Positions 1 through 12,300 of a DNA stretch of 64,000 nucleotides are shown here, one piece after another (position 1 is the first letter of the stretch; every line of letters begins with the position of its first letter). Both the position numbers and the translations under genes were made by a program. Below the pieces are notes generated by a model. That model saw only the letters and a program-made list of their open reading frames with translations. It was not told the DNA's origin and searched no databases. The DNA comes from Taeniopygia guttata (taxonomy: Eukaryota; Chordata; Aves; Passeriformes; Estrildidae): contig NC_133024.1 in the NCBI RefSeq assembly GCF_048771995.1, positions 26,242,001 to 26,306,000 on the forward strand. The letters are read 5' to 3'.

Positions 1-3000
1 GTTTCCTGAACTTTATAATAAAGATATTGATGGGGTTAGATTCAGTGTGATGCTCCAGACTGATCTGGGTACGTGCAAATGTAGGCGGAGCAGAGGTATT
101 CATTGCCAGGGAATTGTTGGTATATTGAGGTGAAATTTAAATTACATTAGGATCTTCTTAACAAGCTGCACTGTAAGTGTTGCTTCTGACTTCAGATGTT
201 CCTCTATGTTTGAGGCACCCTGTTTGAATGTGGCCTGGCAAGCAGCTTTTCCTGTGTAGAATACAGAGAGAAAGGTGAGAGGGGGAAATAAGTGTAGTGG
301 GATCCCATCTGTGAGTCTAGGCCATAACTAGTCCTGTCTTGATGCAGATTGATGTTGCCCCAGATATGATCAGAGCAAAAAGAGCTCAAGGCACCTGAAT
401 ATGGACTTCTAGGGGAGCAGGGCAAAGAAGCTATAACCAGCTGTTAGAGAGAGCAAATACAGAGTGCTGAGCACAGTAAGGATGTAGAAAAGTCATTATG
501 GTAGTAATATGGGATATACCAGTTTTCTTGTGTGTAAGTGCTTAGATTTAAAAGAGTATTGAGTCTTGAGATTCTTACCTCCCTCTCCTGATATTCCTAT
601 TCCTACATGTATTATAAGATAATGGAATCAGCAGCAAAGCTGAATAAATGTTGTAGGTGGTGTATAATCAGCTTAGTTTTGTGGAAAAAGGGAAACCAAA
701 TGAGGGGTTTGGCTGCTGGATCACGGCAGAGGGAAGGGACTTTCTCCCAGTTCTCAGGCTTTTCTCTGTCGAGGCATTAATCACCAATGCTTTTGTTTCC
801 CTTCCCTTGCGCTTCTCTAGAATAGATGGGAGACTCTTTTCTTAGTAAGGATGATCAATCATCATAACAAGTCTTCTAGAGAGGTTATGGAGTCTCCATC
901 CATGGTCAGCTGGCTCTAGGTGATCCTGCTTGTGCCCAGTTCTGGTCTCTCCAATATAAGGAAGGTATGGATTTACTGGAGTGAGTCCAGTGCAGAGCCA
1001 CAAAGCTGATAAAGGAATACCTCTCCTATAAGGAGAGGGCTGGGAGTGAATTGTACTCATTCAATGTACACATACTCATGTACAATTAAGAAAACCTGAC
1101 TATCTGCAATATATGCATAACTCATGTCCTGGGTTATGGTCTTTATTTGTGAAATCCACAGAGAAGAGAATTTCCCAATTTCTGGCTTGTATTTGTGGAT
1201 AGTTGAAGGATGTGTAAGCCAGTAGTATTTGCTGTGAGTTTGATGTGAGCTCCCCTTTGCATTGAGTTGATCTGCTGAGCCCTGGAGGGTTCACAGAGCC
1301 ATGTCCAGCCTGAGGCGAGTGAGAATCACTTCACCTGTGGAGGTGGGCTTGCTTGAACTGTTTCATGGGCAACAAGCTGCTGGACAGGTAGCTGAAATGT
1401 GTCCTTTCTGCAGTGATAGTTGTTTTCCCCGTGGGTGGAGAATTGTTCCATGTCCTTGCAGGAGACTGGCTTGACCATTGTGTCTTCATGCTCCTTAGAT
1501 TTGTTTTCTTGTTCCGTTCCAGTTTCTTCACTCATGTCCTCATTCCCTGTCACAGCAAACACCAAGAAACAAGCAGGAGTTCGTTCAGCCCAAGTTACAC
1601 CAATGTGTGCTGGCTTGGCTCCCTTGGGGCAGCTACTAGGACTAAGGAAGCCACTGAATTATCTTCCAGTGCTGCCTGTGGTGACACCCTTCAGGTGTTT
1701 CTTGTGTGTTTTGCTTTGTGGTGCCGTTTTTCTTAACTTTGTTTTAGCTCCTTATGGTGAAATATACTTGGAAACAAAATTGCATATGTAGTTCTTGTGA
1801 GTGGAAAGCAAAACTGAAAAGCAGGCCAAAAAAGCTTTGCAAAGGTTTAGAAGCCAGAAGGCAAAGATTCTAATGAGAAAAGATTCTAATGTCTGCCCTT
1901 CTATTTCAAGGGGGTTTAATTAAATTATTTGGGGTTTTTTTTGTTGAAGACCTAATATTTTAGGAATTGGTGGCTGTCACCTCTGTATTATGGCGATAAT
2001 GTCAGGAAAACTGACATGAATTGTGGCTTTCAGGAAGGTGTTTTGTTCTACTTGATGTCAACTCGCATGAGAGCCTAGAATCACCAAACAAGAATAAATA
2101 GGAAATTTTCTTTGACTTAGAATTGCAGAGGTAATTTCTCTGACACTGGTGTCCCTGGGGTAAGAATAAGCTGCTGTCTCTGATAACTCTCCTTCTTCTA
2201 GCTTCCTAATTCTGTATGTTCTTTTCAGAACATGCTACCTCCTTGTACATTTACTCTTCTTGGAGGGTATAAAATCAGAATATCTGTGAGAAGTCTTTTA
2301 CTGATCTAGTGAGAGTTCATTATAATCTTTCAGGATGTGGCAGATTTAAAATGTGTATATATTATCTACTTAATATGTTTTCATTATTTCAGGGCCTCTA
2401 GTTGAGATGGACTGTTTCTTATCATATGATGAGTTATGCACTCTTGTATTTTGTATTCTTCATCAGTGGCTACAGTTCTGGAGAGGGAGCTGAAGGGATT
2501 CTGTTTTCAAATGGAAATGGTGACATTTCCATGTGGTACAGACAAACTTCTTGCTTCTCAAATAGTGAACTATGGGTTTTTTACATCACAGCTGTCCTAC
2601 CTCTGCAAGCATGTGGTGGCCAATGATAATATAAGGATAAATTTCAATTGCTGGTGTAGCGGGATGCATTAAAACCCTTTCTCACAAGCAGCCTTTCTTG
2701 TCCACTTGAGGGCAGTCAGCAGTGTATTCCTGTTTTGTTAGGTGGGATTATGGTCATATTGGAATTGTTTACATGAGAGCCAGCTGCTAATCTGCTTTTT
2801 CATCCTTGGCTATTGATGTCATCTTTGTGACTTTCCCAGTAATGCTGATTGAGTTGGGCACATAAGAGTCCTAGCAAGAAAATTCTTAGTTGTAGCTTTG
2901 GGTCTATGTCTTGTATGTCTGCGTCTGTTTGCTTAATTTTTGTGAGGTAAGTTATGTGGGTTGCTCCCAACAGAAGCTACTAAACTCTCTTATGTATTCT

Positions 3001-3260
3001 GCATTTGTCCACTGTATCTTGTTGGACAGTCATCTCTGACCTGGGCACAGGGCTGTGATTCTGGACTGCAGCACCAGCAGAGAGGCACTTCCGTAAAGGA
3101 TTTATGGATCTGAATAATTAGTCTAGTGATAAACACTGCTGACCTCCCTGCGCATATTTTCACCACCTAGGTCAAATTGAGGAACAGGGAAAGACTTCTC
3201 CCACCTCGATTTGGAGCTGCCACGTTCTCTACCTTCAGCTTATGCTCTCTTTTCCCCCAG
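1..3260 (+). other. SIDT1: SIDT1 intron 1, 3' part
   Basis: Intronic sequence upstream of the first visible exon. Neither the signal-peptide exon nor a CpG-rich promoter is seen. Short ORFs here have no recognisable coding signature, and no repeat family is recognised. Confidence 0.8.
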
Positions 3261-3382
3261 GTGGATGCAGTGAGGGTGTATGTGAACAGCAGCTCCGAGA
3301 ACCTCCAGTACCCCATCCTGTTTGTAGTGCGCCAGCAGAAGGGAGTGCTGTCGTGGCAGGTCCCACTGATTTTTCGAGGCCT
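3261..3382 (+). CDS. SIDT1: SIDT1 exon 2 (first exon in window)
   Basis: Begins in phase 0 after a TTTTCCCCCAG acceptor and encodes an ectodomain segment starting [15 protein letters not shown] and ending at IFRG. NSSSE contains N-glycosylation sequons. The donor is CT|GTAAGT, leaving two bases of the next Leu codon. No upstream coding exon is visible in 1-3260. Confidence 0.95.
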
Positions 3383-6300
3383 GTAAGTACTGGAGACTCT
3401 TTGTGACACACTCCTCTACCAGCTGTACTCATCAGCAGCCTCCCTCGTGTGCTACATCTTGTAACCTGTGTACAGTGCAGGGCTTGGTTGCTCCTTGTTC
3501 ACTGCCAGCTGGGTATAGGAAGACCAGGATTTGATAGTAACCCCTCACTTGGCAACCTGCTCTTGGCTCTTAGCTTCTCAGATATGTGCACAGGGTACCA
3601 GGAGGTTTGTCTGCAGGGGAGCTGCCCGTGGCACCAGTCACTGAATCTGCCACACCTTGTTGTTGTCCTTCCACAGTTGCCTGCCATGTGTGCAGGTAGT
3701 TCCTGGACTCTGGTTTGAACAGGCTCTTGGAAGAGCACTGTAGCTTCTGTGTAACAGTGCATTTGGGGAAAAAAGAGCTTCTGTTTCTCACCTCTGGAAC
3801 ATCTAAGTTAAGTTTATTCTAGGAGGTGGTTGTTTTGAGGCTGCTTCTTTATGAAAGCAATGCTGCTTTGTATCTTCATTAACACCAGAGCTCAGTGGGC
3901 TGCAAATAGAGAATTTTCAGGCACCTTGGACCATTTAAGATGTGAAGCTTCATCCTGTGACTGAATCCTGGTGCCAGCAGCAGATATCCTGCAGTGTTTT
4001 GCCTGATGCAGGTGATGGGTACAGCAGTGGCTGTCAGTGCTCTCTTTGCCTCCACTAAATGGCAGATGTTAGAGATCCACAGCTGTCGTGGGCATCCCCG
4101 AGGGAAGTGAAATGTTGAGGATGACCAGTCCCTTGTGCAGATTGCAAGAGGCAGCAGAGGTGGAGCTTGAATGCTGAATAAGAGTGAATGCTCCTGGCCT
4201 TTTAGATGAGAATTTCAGTTATGCAAACAGGGGGAAAATGATGCCATTCTTAGTGCTAAAAAACCTTTTAACTGCACTCTTTCTTTCTTTCTTTCTCTCT
4301 CTCTTTCCCATCCAACTTTCTCTCCCCTCATTTCCCTGGCTGTTACAGCTATCAGAGGACCTACAATTACCAAGAAGTGAGTCGGACCCTGTGTCCCTCT
4401 GAGCCAACACCTGAAACAAGACCCTCTGACCAGATTATATTTGTGGATGTCGCTTCCATGGCACCGTTCAATATTGCATATGAGCTTCTAGTCACCAGGC
4501 TGAAGAACTTCCAACTTGAGTAAGCTGGGATGAGAGAATACAAATGCAATTTCTTCATGTATCACTTGAACATCACTTGAGGGATTTGGTCCCTCTGCCT
4601 ACTCTTCCTTTATTTTTCCTTCCCAGGAAAAAAAAAATAAAAATTGTTTAATCTTAGGGTACTTTGTGTCTATTCCAGCTCTGAAAGTTTTAGATCTCAA
4701 CATTCTGGCATTTGTTTTCTAGGACCAACAAAGCCTTTAACTTCACTGCCAGCCCTTCCCAGCCACAGGTAAGGAGGAGTCCTGTGTAGATTGCTTGTAT
4801 GTCTTACCACATCCAAGTGGTTGATGTGATCTTTGATCTTTCTATATGAAATTCAGAGTTCTATACTAATACAGTACAGAATCTAGAAAATATGAAAGCT
4901 AAAACTTAAGGCATCAATATGCCTATTAGTTCAGAAGGAGGCACATATGAACAGCACCTCCAGTTGAACAGCTTTGCTAAGAGCCCTGCAGATACAAATC
5001 CTCTCTTGAATGAAAATGCCGTTGGCAGTAACTGTAGAGATACAGGAACTTGTAGAGCTAGGAGGGTGTGTGATTTACCCAGGTTCTGGGACTCTGTTTC
5101 CCTTGTTGCTTTCGATGTTAATAACAGCATTTAATTTTAGGTTTTGTATTACCAGGCATCCTAGCTAATCCTTTTTGCTGACTAATGTCTTAATCTGGTT
5201 TGCAGATTCATGCAATGTTTTATACTATAGAAGCATAGGGAATGATGGTGACTCTTTGTAAGTGCTCATTACTTAGGATTTTGTAATTATAATATAGAGT
5301 GTTTAGGGTATGAAAATAACTTTGTGACTGTGGTCTGATTTTTTTGTCACAATAATATGAGATTTATGACTTTTAATTATTAACAAGGTGTATGGAGTAG
5401 AAGACTGCTTCTTCATTGGTATAATGCTGAGGTATTTATAAATCAAGATATTAAGCAGTCAACAGTGTGAAGAAAAAAAGGAATATTTAAAATATAGATG
5501 GGTGTTGTAAAAAGACATAAAAACTAAACGAGATGGCTGGAGCCCAGCTTGTGCCTGAGGGCAGAAGCAGAAATTGGATATGCTTGTATAGGTGAGAAGT
5601 GTTGGCTGGACGTGTTTTTAACACTTGCAGTGTGTGCAGCAGAGAACTGCTGGCCTCAGTGCCCTTGTGTTAATTGTGTACCTTGGTGCAAGCACGGCTT
5701 AGAGGAAATTATAGAAGAGTCCTTGTGGGCTAAAAGGTGGTCCTCATGCCTCTAAAACTTTCCAAGGGGAAAAAATGCCCCTGGAAAACCAAGGAGCTCA
5801 GTCTGCCTGTGTCCTTGCTTGGTGCAGACAAAACGTGCTCTGCTAAGGAAACTGGCTCGGTGAGTTTGCACTTTGCAGGGACTTGTGGTTGGAGCCAGCA
5901 CTCCTTGAGCAGGGAAGGGACCCTGCTTGGGGAGGGGTGGTGGGAATAAAGGCTTTAGTAGAAAAGGGCAACTTGGAAAAGGCTTGGGTGATTTCCTGCT
6001 TGTCCCTGCCCTCCCAGTTCAGGGTAGTAATTCCTGGGAATGGCATGGGGGAAGAGAAACAGAAAGCAGCTGGAGTGCTTTAGTGCTTGCTCAGCACTAA
6101 AGTTTATGTACCAGGAAGAGAGCTCTACAGTCGGGACAGTCTCAGGTGATGGTTTTGGAGCAGGGGTGGTGGTAGCTTCCAGTGTAGCAGCAATGGCTGC
6201 CACAGTGTGACCATATGGAAGGGAGGAAGGTGGCTGGTGGCACTCCTCAGCTTTGTGTCCCTTTGAGGGGGTATGAGGTGCTCATCAGCCTCTCATGGTA

Positions 6301-9300
6301 GCTGTGGCTTGGAGCCTGAGCTCTCAGGGTCTGGCCTCCAAGGGGGGTGATGAGAGCCCTTGCAGCAAGCATCCTGCTGGGGCAGGCACAGGAGCCCCAC
6401 TTCTCCAGCAGCTGGCTGGGGTAGTGCAGCAAATTTTTTACTGGACAAATATACAAATAATGATATTGCCTGGGACATCTTTTGTCCAGATCTGAAAAAA
6501 CAGCTTTTTCTAACCCCACAAAATATCCTGTAGGCCTGCTCAATGAAGGAGATGCCATTCCTTCCCCCACATGAAAAGTAGGAATATTGCCAGATATTAG
6601 TGTTTCACAAATTGTTTTAGAGTTACAGCTGAAGTATTTTCAAAGCTTAAGTGCAGAGAGAAACCCCCATTATGCTTTGCCTTCAAAGCAAAAGAATAAC
6701 CTGAATCCTACAACTAATATCAATAATTCATTTATTAAACTCTTGACAGAGTTTCAGCCATTTGACCTAATATTGTTCACAATCTGTCTTTGAGGCAACC
6801 CCTTTTGAGAAAGCTCTGTGATGTTTTCCATATATAAAAGTACAGCCATCAGTATGGAAACACCTGGAAATTGCTCATATCAATGTAAAATGGAATGGAG
6901 TGCAAAATGAAGTCGCTTTAGCTTCCTCAGCTGAAAAAAGCTTAAGGGAGCATAAGCTATGCTGTGTTTTACATGTTGAAGATGTTTGTATCTAATAGCA
7001 TACTGTGCCAAAGAGACAGTTGCCTGTATATATTTAATCTGCTGTTCTGTAGTGTAAGGTCTTAATGTTTGAAATCTGATTTTTTTATGAAAACCATCCA
7101 CATCCAACCCCAAAGCCCATCTAGGGCTGTTGAAGTAACTAAGGGAGGTGTTGAAGATATTGCCAAGGGTGATTTCTGTATCGTGACTCTTGTACTCTGC
7201 TTTCTCCGCAGTATTTTCTGTACAAATTTCCTCAGGATGTCGATTCAGTCATTATTAATGTGGTGTCTGATGCAGCCTACCCATGCTCAGTTGTCTCTGT
7301 CCAGGATATTGTGGTAAGTCCGAGCAGAGAAGGGTGAGGAGCTGCCTGCTTGGAGCTGTGTCCAGCTGTGAGGGGTCTGTGCCCTGCAGAGGGAAAAGCC
7401 CAAGGCAGGGCTGTGCCCTGGTGGTGGTGGTGAAGGGAGCCCCTGAAAGAGGAATGAAAATTCTGTGGGAAGGAGGCCAAGTCAGAGATGCTGAGTTCAA
7501 GCAACTCATACAGAGACTTTTGTAGTAAATAGGTGAACAAGCTGTTCCTTTCTAGCGTGTCCATAGGGAACACATTCCACATAGGGAATTTGTCTCCCTT
7601 GTGAGGTTTTCTGCTGCCCTGTGATATGGGTCTGTCTCCCCATGGAGGATGTTGGATGGGACGTCGGTGGCTCAGGGAGGGAACAGTGCTGTTCCCTTGA
7701 CTCTGCCTTGGCTCAAGACAGCTTAGGGAACTTCTGATTTTCAGACACATGATGTCTTTCTTCCTTTCCAGTTTGATTTCCTTTCTGTATATTTCATCCT
7801 CTTTCCTGGGGTGTTCCCTGTCATGGAAGTCGGCTGTTGCTTGCAGCTGGGAAATAGCCCCATACTTATTCTCTTTCCCCACCTCCCTGAATAATGCAGG
7901 ATCCTGCAGTATAGGAGCAGACAGACATGCAAGACGTTCTGTTCCCTTGGATACCCCAGCTGGGGCCTTTTTTTGCTGTTCTGTGTTTTCCAGCTGGCTT
8001 CCTTTGAAAATAGTTTGGATGTTGTCCCTGGTTTAACCCTTAGTTGTCTGTTTTAGTGCCCAGTGTATGACCTGGACCATAATGTGGAGTTCAATGGAGT
8101 TTATCAGTCTATGACAAAGCAGGCAGCCATAACAGTGCAGGTGAGATGCTGATTTGTGTCCCAGTGTTTTCTAGTGCCTGTGTAGCAATTAAAACCTGAT
8201 CTCTAGCCTGTTGGAGGGGAGAGGCTTTGTATCTCATGGATTTTCTGTCTTCTTCCACCCTTCTGTGCAGAGAAAAGATTTCCCAGGTGAGCAGTTCTTT
8301 GTTGTGTTCGTCATCAAGCCAGAGGATTACGCCTGTGGAGGTTCTGTGCCTTCTTCAATTCATGGTAAGTTGTTCTGGGAGGTTGATTTGATTGCTGCAT
8401 CTGAGTGATGGAGCAGTGGGAGTCTTTTGGGACCTTCCTGTGGGATGCCACCGGGTGATTTTGTAGGACTGTCTTATCCAGGTAGTTGTGAGGAGAGCGA
8501 AGTATCAATTTGATATTGTTGGGCCATCAAAACTCTGGATAAATGCAGGAGGTGGCTGGCTAGTACAGTGGCTGGCATGCTGGGGTTATGTGCTTTTCAG
8601 CAGCACCACTGGAGCCTTGGGAGACACTGGAGACATCCAGGCAATGCTGCTTACAGCTTTTTGTTTGGTTCTCACCTCTGCTTCCTGCTGCTGTATTATC
8701 CTCCTGCCTCCATGGAGCCTCAGATCCTGCAGAGAGCATCTTCTCCAACTGCTGTCTTGGGATCTGTGACAGCTCTGAACTTGGGGGAACAGGAAAAATT
8801 GATAATTCTGGGAAAATAGTTTTACAAAATACTTGTTCTAGTGTCTTTTCCAACCAGAAAACACTGTGTCCTCTTGCTGGGCAGTTGTAAAAGCAAAGTC
8901 TCCACCACTCATTTAGTGGCTGTAACTGGAGTGGGAACATTCCTATTCTCAAAGCCTCAAAGCTTCTTCCCTGCAGAAGAAGCAAGACTGCAACCAATAG
9001 ATATACTGGGCTCCCTCAACAGCTTTTTACTGCTCCCCTGCCACCTTTCTGCCTCAGTTTTACCACAAAAAAGAGAACTGTGCCCTTTGGGGTGTCATTC
9101 TCTCATCCTAAGGCTGTGAGCAGAGCTGTACTGGCCAGGTATGCTAAGCCCTGCAGGAAACAGAGCAAGTTTCTAGAGTGGCATCCTGCACAGAAGTGTT
9201 TTACTCACAAAGATTTGGCCAAAGGCAAAAATGGGCTCCCACTACCTGTAATAAGAGCATATCTCCTTTGGGGATTAAATGAATAGGACATGAGATGCCT

Positions 9301-12300
9301 TTGGGATTCAGACATCCAGACTTCAGCAATATATGGAAGGCTCAAGCAGGGATTTCTAATCTGAAAAAAAGTTTGTGATCAGGAAGAAGGGGGAAACATT
9401 CGGTAAAGGCTGTGTATTGATAGATCAGAGAGCATTTTAAAGCAAAATCACCCACACATTTTAATGAAAAGCTGGACCCTGTTGTTTTTGCAAGTTCAGA
9501 GAACCAAGATCAGTGCCAGAAATGATTAATGTTGATTGTTCTTATATTTTCTGTACACTGTGCACCTCACAGGGAATGTCAACCGTACCTGGAACCTGCA
9601 GCGGACAAAGAACCTTCAAGTGACAATTGTACCCTCCATTAAAAGTCAGTGTCTTTGGGCAGAGACTTTGCAGCTTTACAGGGGAACTTGGCACTTCTGA
9701 ATACAGGGGCATGACTGGGCCAGCAGCCTCTGGAGGAATGGTCAGAGAGCACCAGCAAAGGAGACAAAACCACTTGGAGCCTGCTCCCTTCCGGGAAGGG
9801 CTGTGTGGCACACCAGCTAGCACTGGGGGTGAAGAAATGGGGGGAGATCGTGCTGAACAGGTTCTGTCAATTCTTTTTGAAGAAAGCCAAGGGGTTTGGA
9901 AGGGCGGTTTGGGGCTGGGAATTTTTACAAGGTGGTGTTGGGAAGAGTGCTGACCCTGAGAGGTGCTGTTCCTGCTCTGTGAGCTGACTGATCCCTTCTC
10001 TTTCCTCAGAGTCTGTTTATGTCCAGGCCATGTTCTTCAGCTTCCTGAGTTTCCTCTCCTTTTACCTGGGCTCAGTGGTTGTTGCTTTTGTGCACTACAT
10101 TAGGTGAGTCGAGGTGTTATAAAAGAACAGCCTTCCTGTTTCTTATTATCAGGAACACCACACCCTGCAGAAATTTTGGGATGAGTGGGGTGACAAGCAT
10201 CTAAGCAGAGCAGCTGAAGAAGTTCATGACTACTCAGTGGGCTCCTACTGACCATCAGCCAGAAAATACTTCTTCCTCTGCTATGGGGACCCTGGGAAGG
10301 GTCTGCCCTCCCAATCTTGTAGTGCCCCAACCCTGTGTTTTCTTATGTAAGAACACTGGGCAGCAGGTTGGAATTCTGAAGGGACCAGTCTGGGATATGG
10401 AGTGTGAGAGCATGCTGGACTGAGAGCTGCAATAAGTGGCACTGACAAAAATTGGGCCTTGGAGTCCCAAGAATGCTGGTTTCTTTCCTTATCTGCCGCC
10501 CCTGCCCCAGACTTTGATGTCTGGGCTTGTGTTGAGAAGAATATCTGCGTGGGCATGGCTTAATTTCAAGACACAGCAATAAAAATACATTTCATTGGAA
10601 CAATTCAATGAAATTACATAAGTGCGTGGTCTTATTTGCTGGTATTGTTCTGTGTTGTGGGAATATGTTGGTACGGGTTTTTTTGTTTGTTTGTTTGTTT
10701 TTACCATCTTCTTTCTGCTTGACCTGCATTGACAGGGGTGATATGGGCTTCTTAAGCATTATTGTCTCTAAATCCTGCTGCCACTTCAATAGATTCATAC
10801 GTGCTTGTTCCCCTGGGCAGGGAAGATGGGTTTGGAAAGATGGTGCAAAGGTCTCTCCCAGCAATATGAGCTTTGTAGAATGGGATAAGTCATGGAAATA
10901 GTTGTCTTGCCTCTAGTGGATAGCTGGGGGGAGGGGGTGAAAAAGCCCTCTGTTACTTTGGAAGTTAGAGAGGTGGACAGCAAGCAGTCATATCTGAGTT
11001 TTGCCTAGTCCAAACAGTGTTTTTCTTTTTTGTTGTTGTGTGTGTTTGTTTCTTTTGTGCTTATTTTTGTTGGTTTTATTTGGGTTTTTTTACAGCTTGC
11101 ACCATGTTTACCTATTGGTGTCCTAGATAATCCTGCCATGGCTGGCAGCTGATGAGAGTTGTTGGCTTGTCTCATGAGTGCTGTCTGTTGCTTTGCAGGG
11201 TTCAGAGGAAGGCTTCAGCTGGGAGATTGAGCCCTGAGCATGGTAAGGTCTCTTCTCTATGGTGTGACAGCTTTGAGTGAGCAGCACAGGCCCTAGGCCA
11301 GGCAAAGGACAGGCTGTCAGTCAAGTGCCTTCTGTCCTGGAGCTATCTTCCCTGGTAGCTCACATAGTCTCTGCTGCTGAGGAAAGGTATTAGAGCTTCC
11401 TCTCTGCCCTCTCCAGGGAGGGCCTTTGAAGCCAGCTGCCCTCAACCTGGTCCTGACTCCTACCCCTAGGAGCTGCTTTTTAAAGGGGTGGAGGAAGGCC
11501 AAGCCTTTTCTGGACCTGGCTACAGGCTAATGTTCCTGATGCCAGGTCTGCTGATTTTTAAACAAGGCACTTTTGAGTATGTCAGCTCTTATGCTTTAAG
11601 AATTCCTCTGCCTGGTTTAAGCATGGGGTCTTTTAATAGTTTAATTTAATTTAAATGTGAAATTGTTTTTCAGTGGAAGTTGCAGACAGCCAGGTGAATG
11701 AATGACTAACAGAGTTAGGTATTGGTGTTTATGATGTTTGTGTTGGCACTGGATTCAGTTTACTTTGTGCTGCGCCCACATTTCCCCAAGCTGCAGCCTT
11801 CTGCCTCATAAAAACAGAGCTGCATCTAAGAAGCTGCCAGTGAGAGACGGGAGATTTTGTCATGTGGATGGGGAACACTGGGAGTTCTTGCTTTCTGGTG
11901 AGGTGTGGGAGTCTTTTCATTTTGATTAAATATTTAGTGCCTGCAAAGTAGTTCAAAGCATTGGTGCTGAGGTCATTTGTACCTCTCTCCTGGAGGAAGG
12001 GAGGACATGGTTTTGGCAGCATTGAAAGGTTCTTGATGTTATTCCTTTTTTGATGTGAGCATTTTCAGTCTCTCCAGTCTGCTACATCCCATCAGATAAG
12101 CATGGTAGTATAACTGAGCTGTGTGTAAAGGATCAGCAGTGGAACTTCACTCTGACTGGCATTAATTGGCTTAATATTTCTGCTGAGGACCTGGGGGCAT
12201 TTGAATTCTTAGACTTGCTTTGTCAGCCACTAAGATCCACATGTATCCCTGTATTTGGAAAATGTGTGAAAGGTTTTTTTTTTTTTCACAACATGTGCAG

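Noticed and set aside
1..3260. A possible SIDT1 first exon or promoter
   Set aside because: No signal-peptide ORF, no match to the expected N-terminal ectodomain and no CpG-rich segment.
7277..7882. 201-codon minus-strand ORF over SIDT1 exon 5 and intron 5
   Set aside because: It is antisense, crosses an exon-intron boundary and has no recognisable motif.
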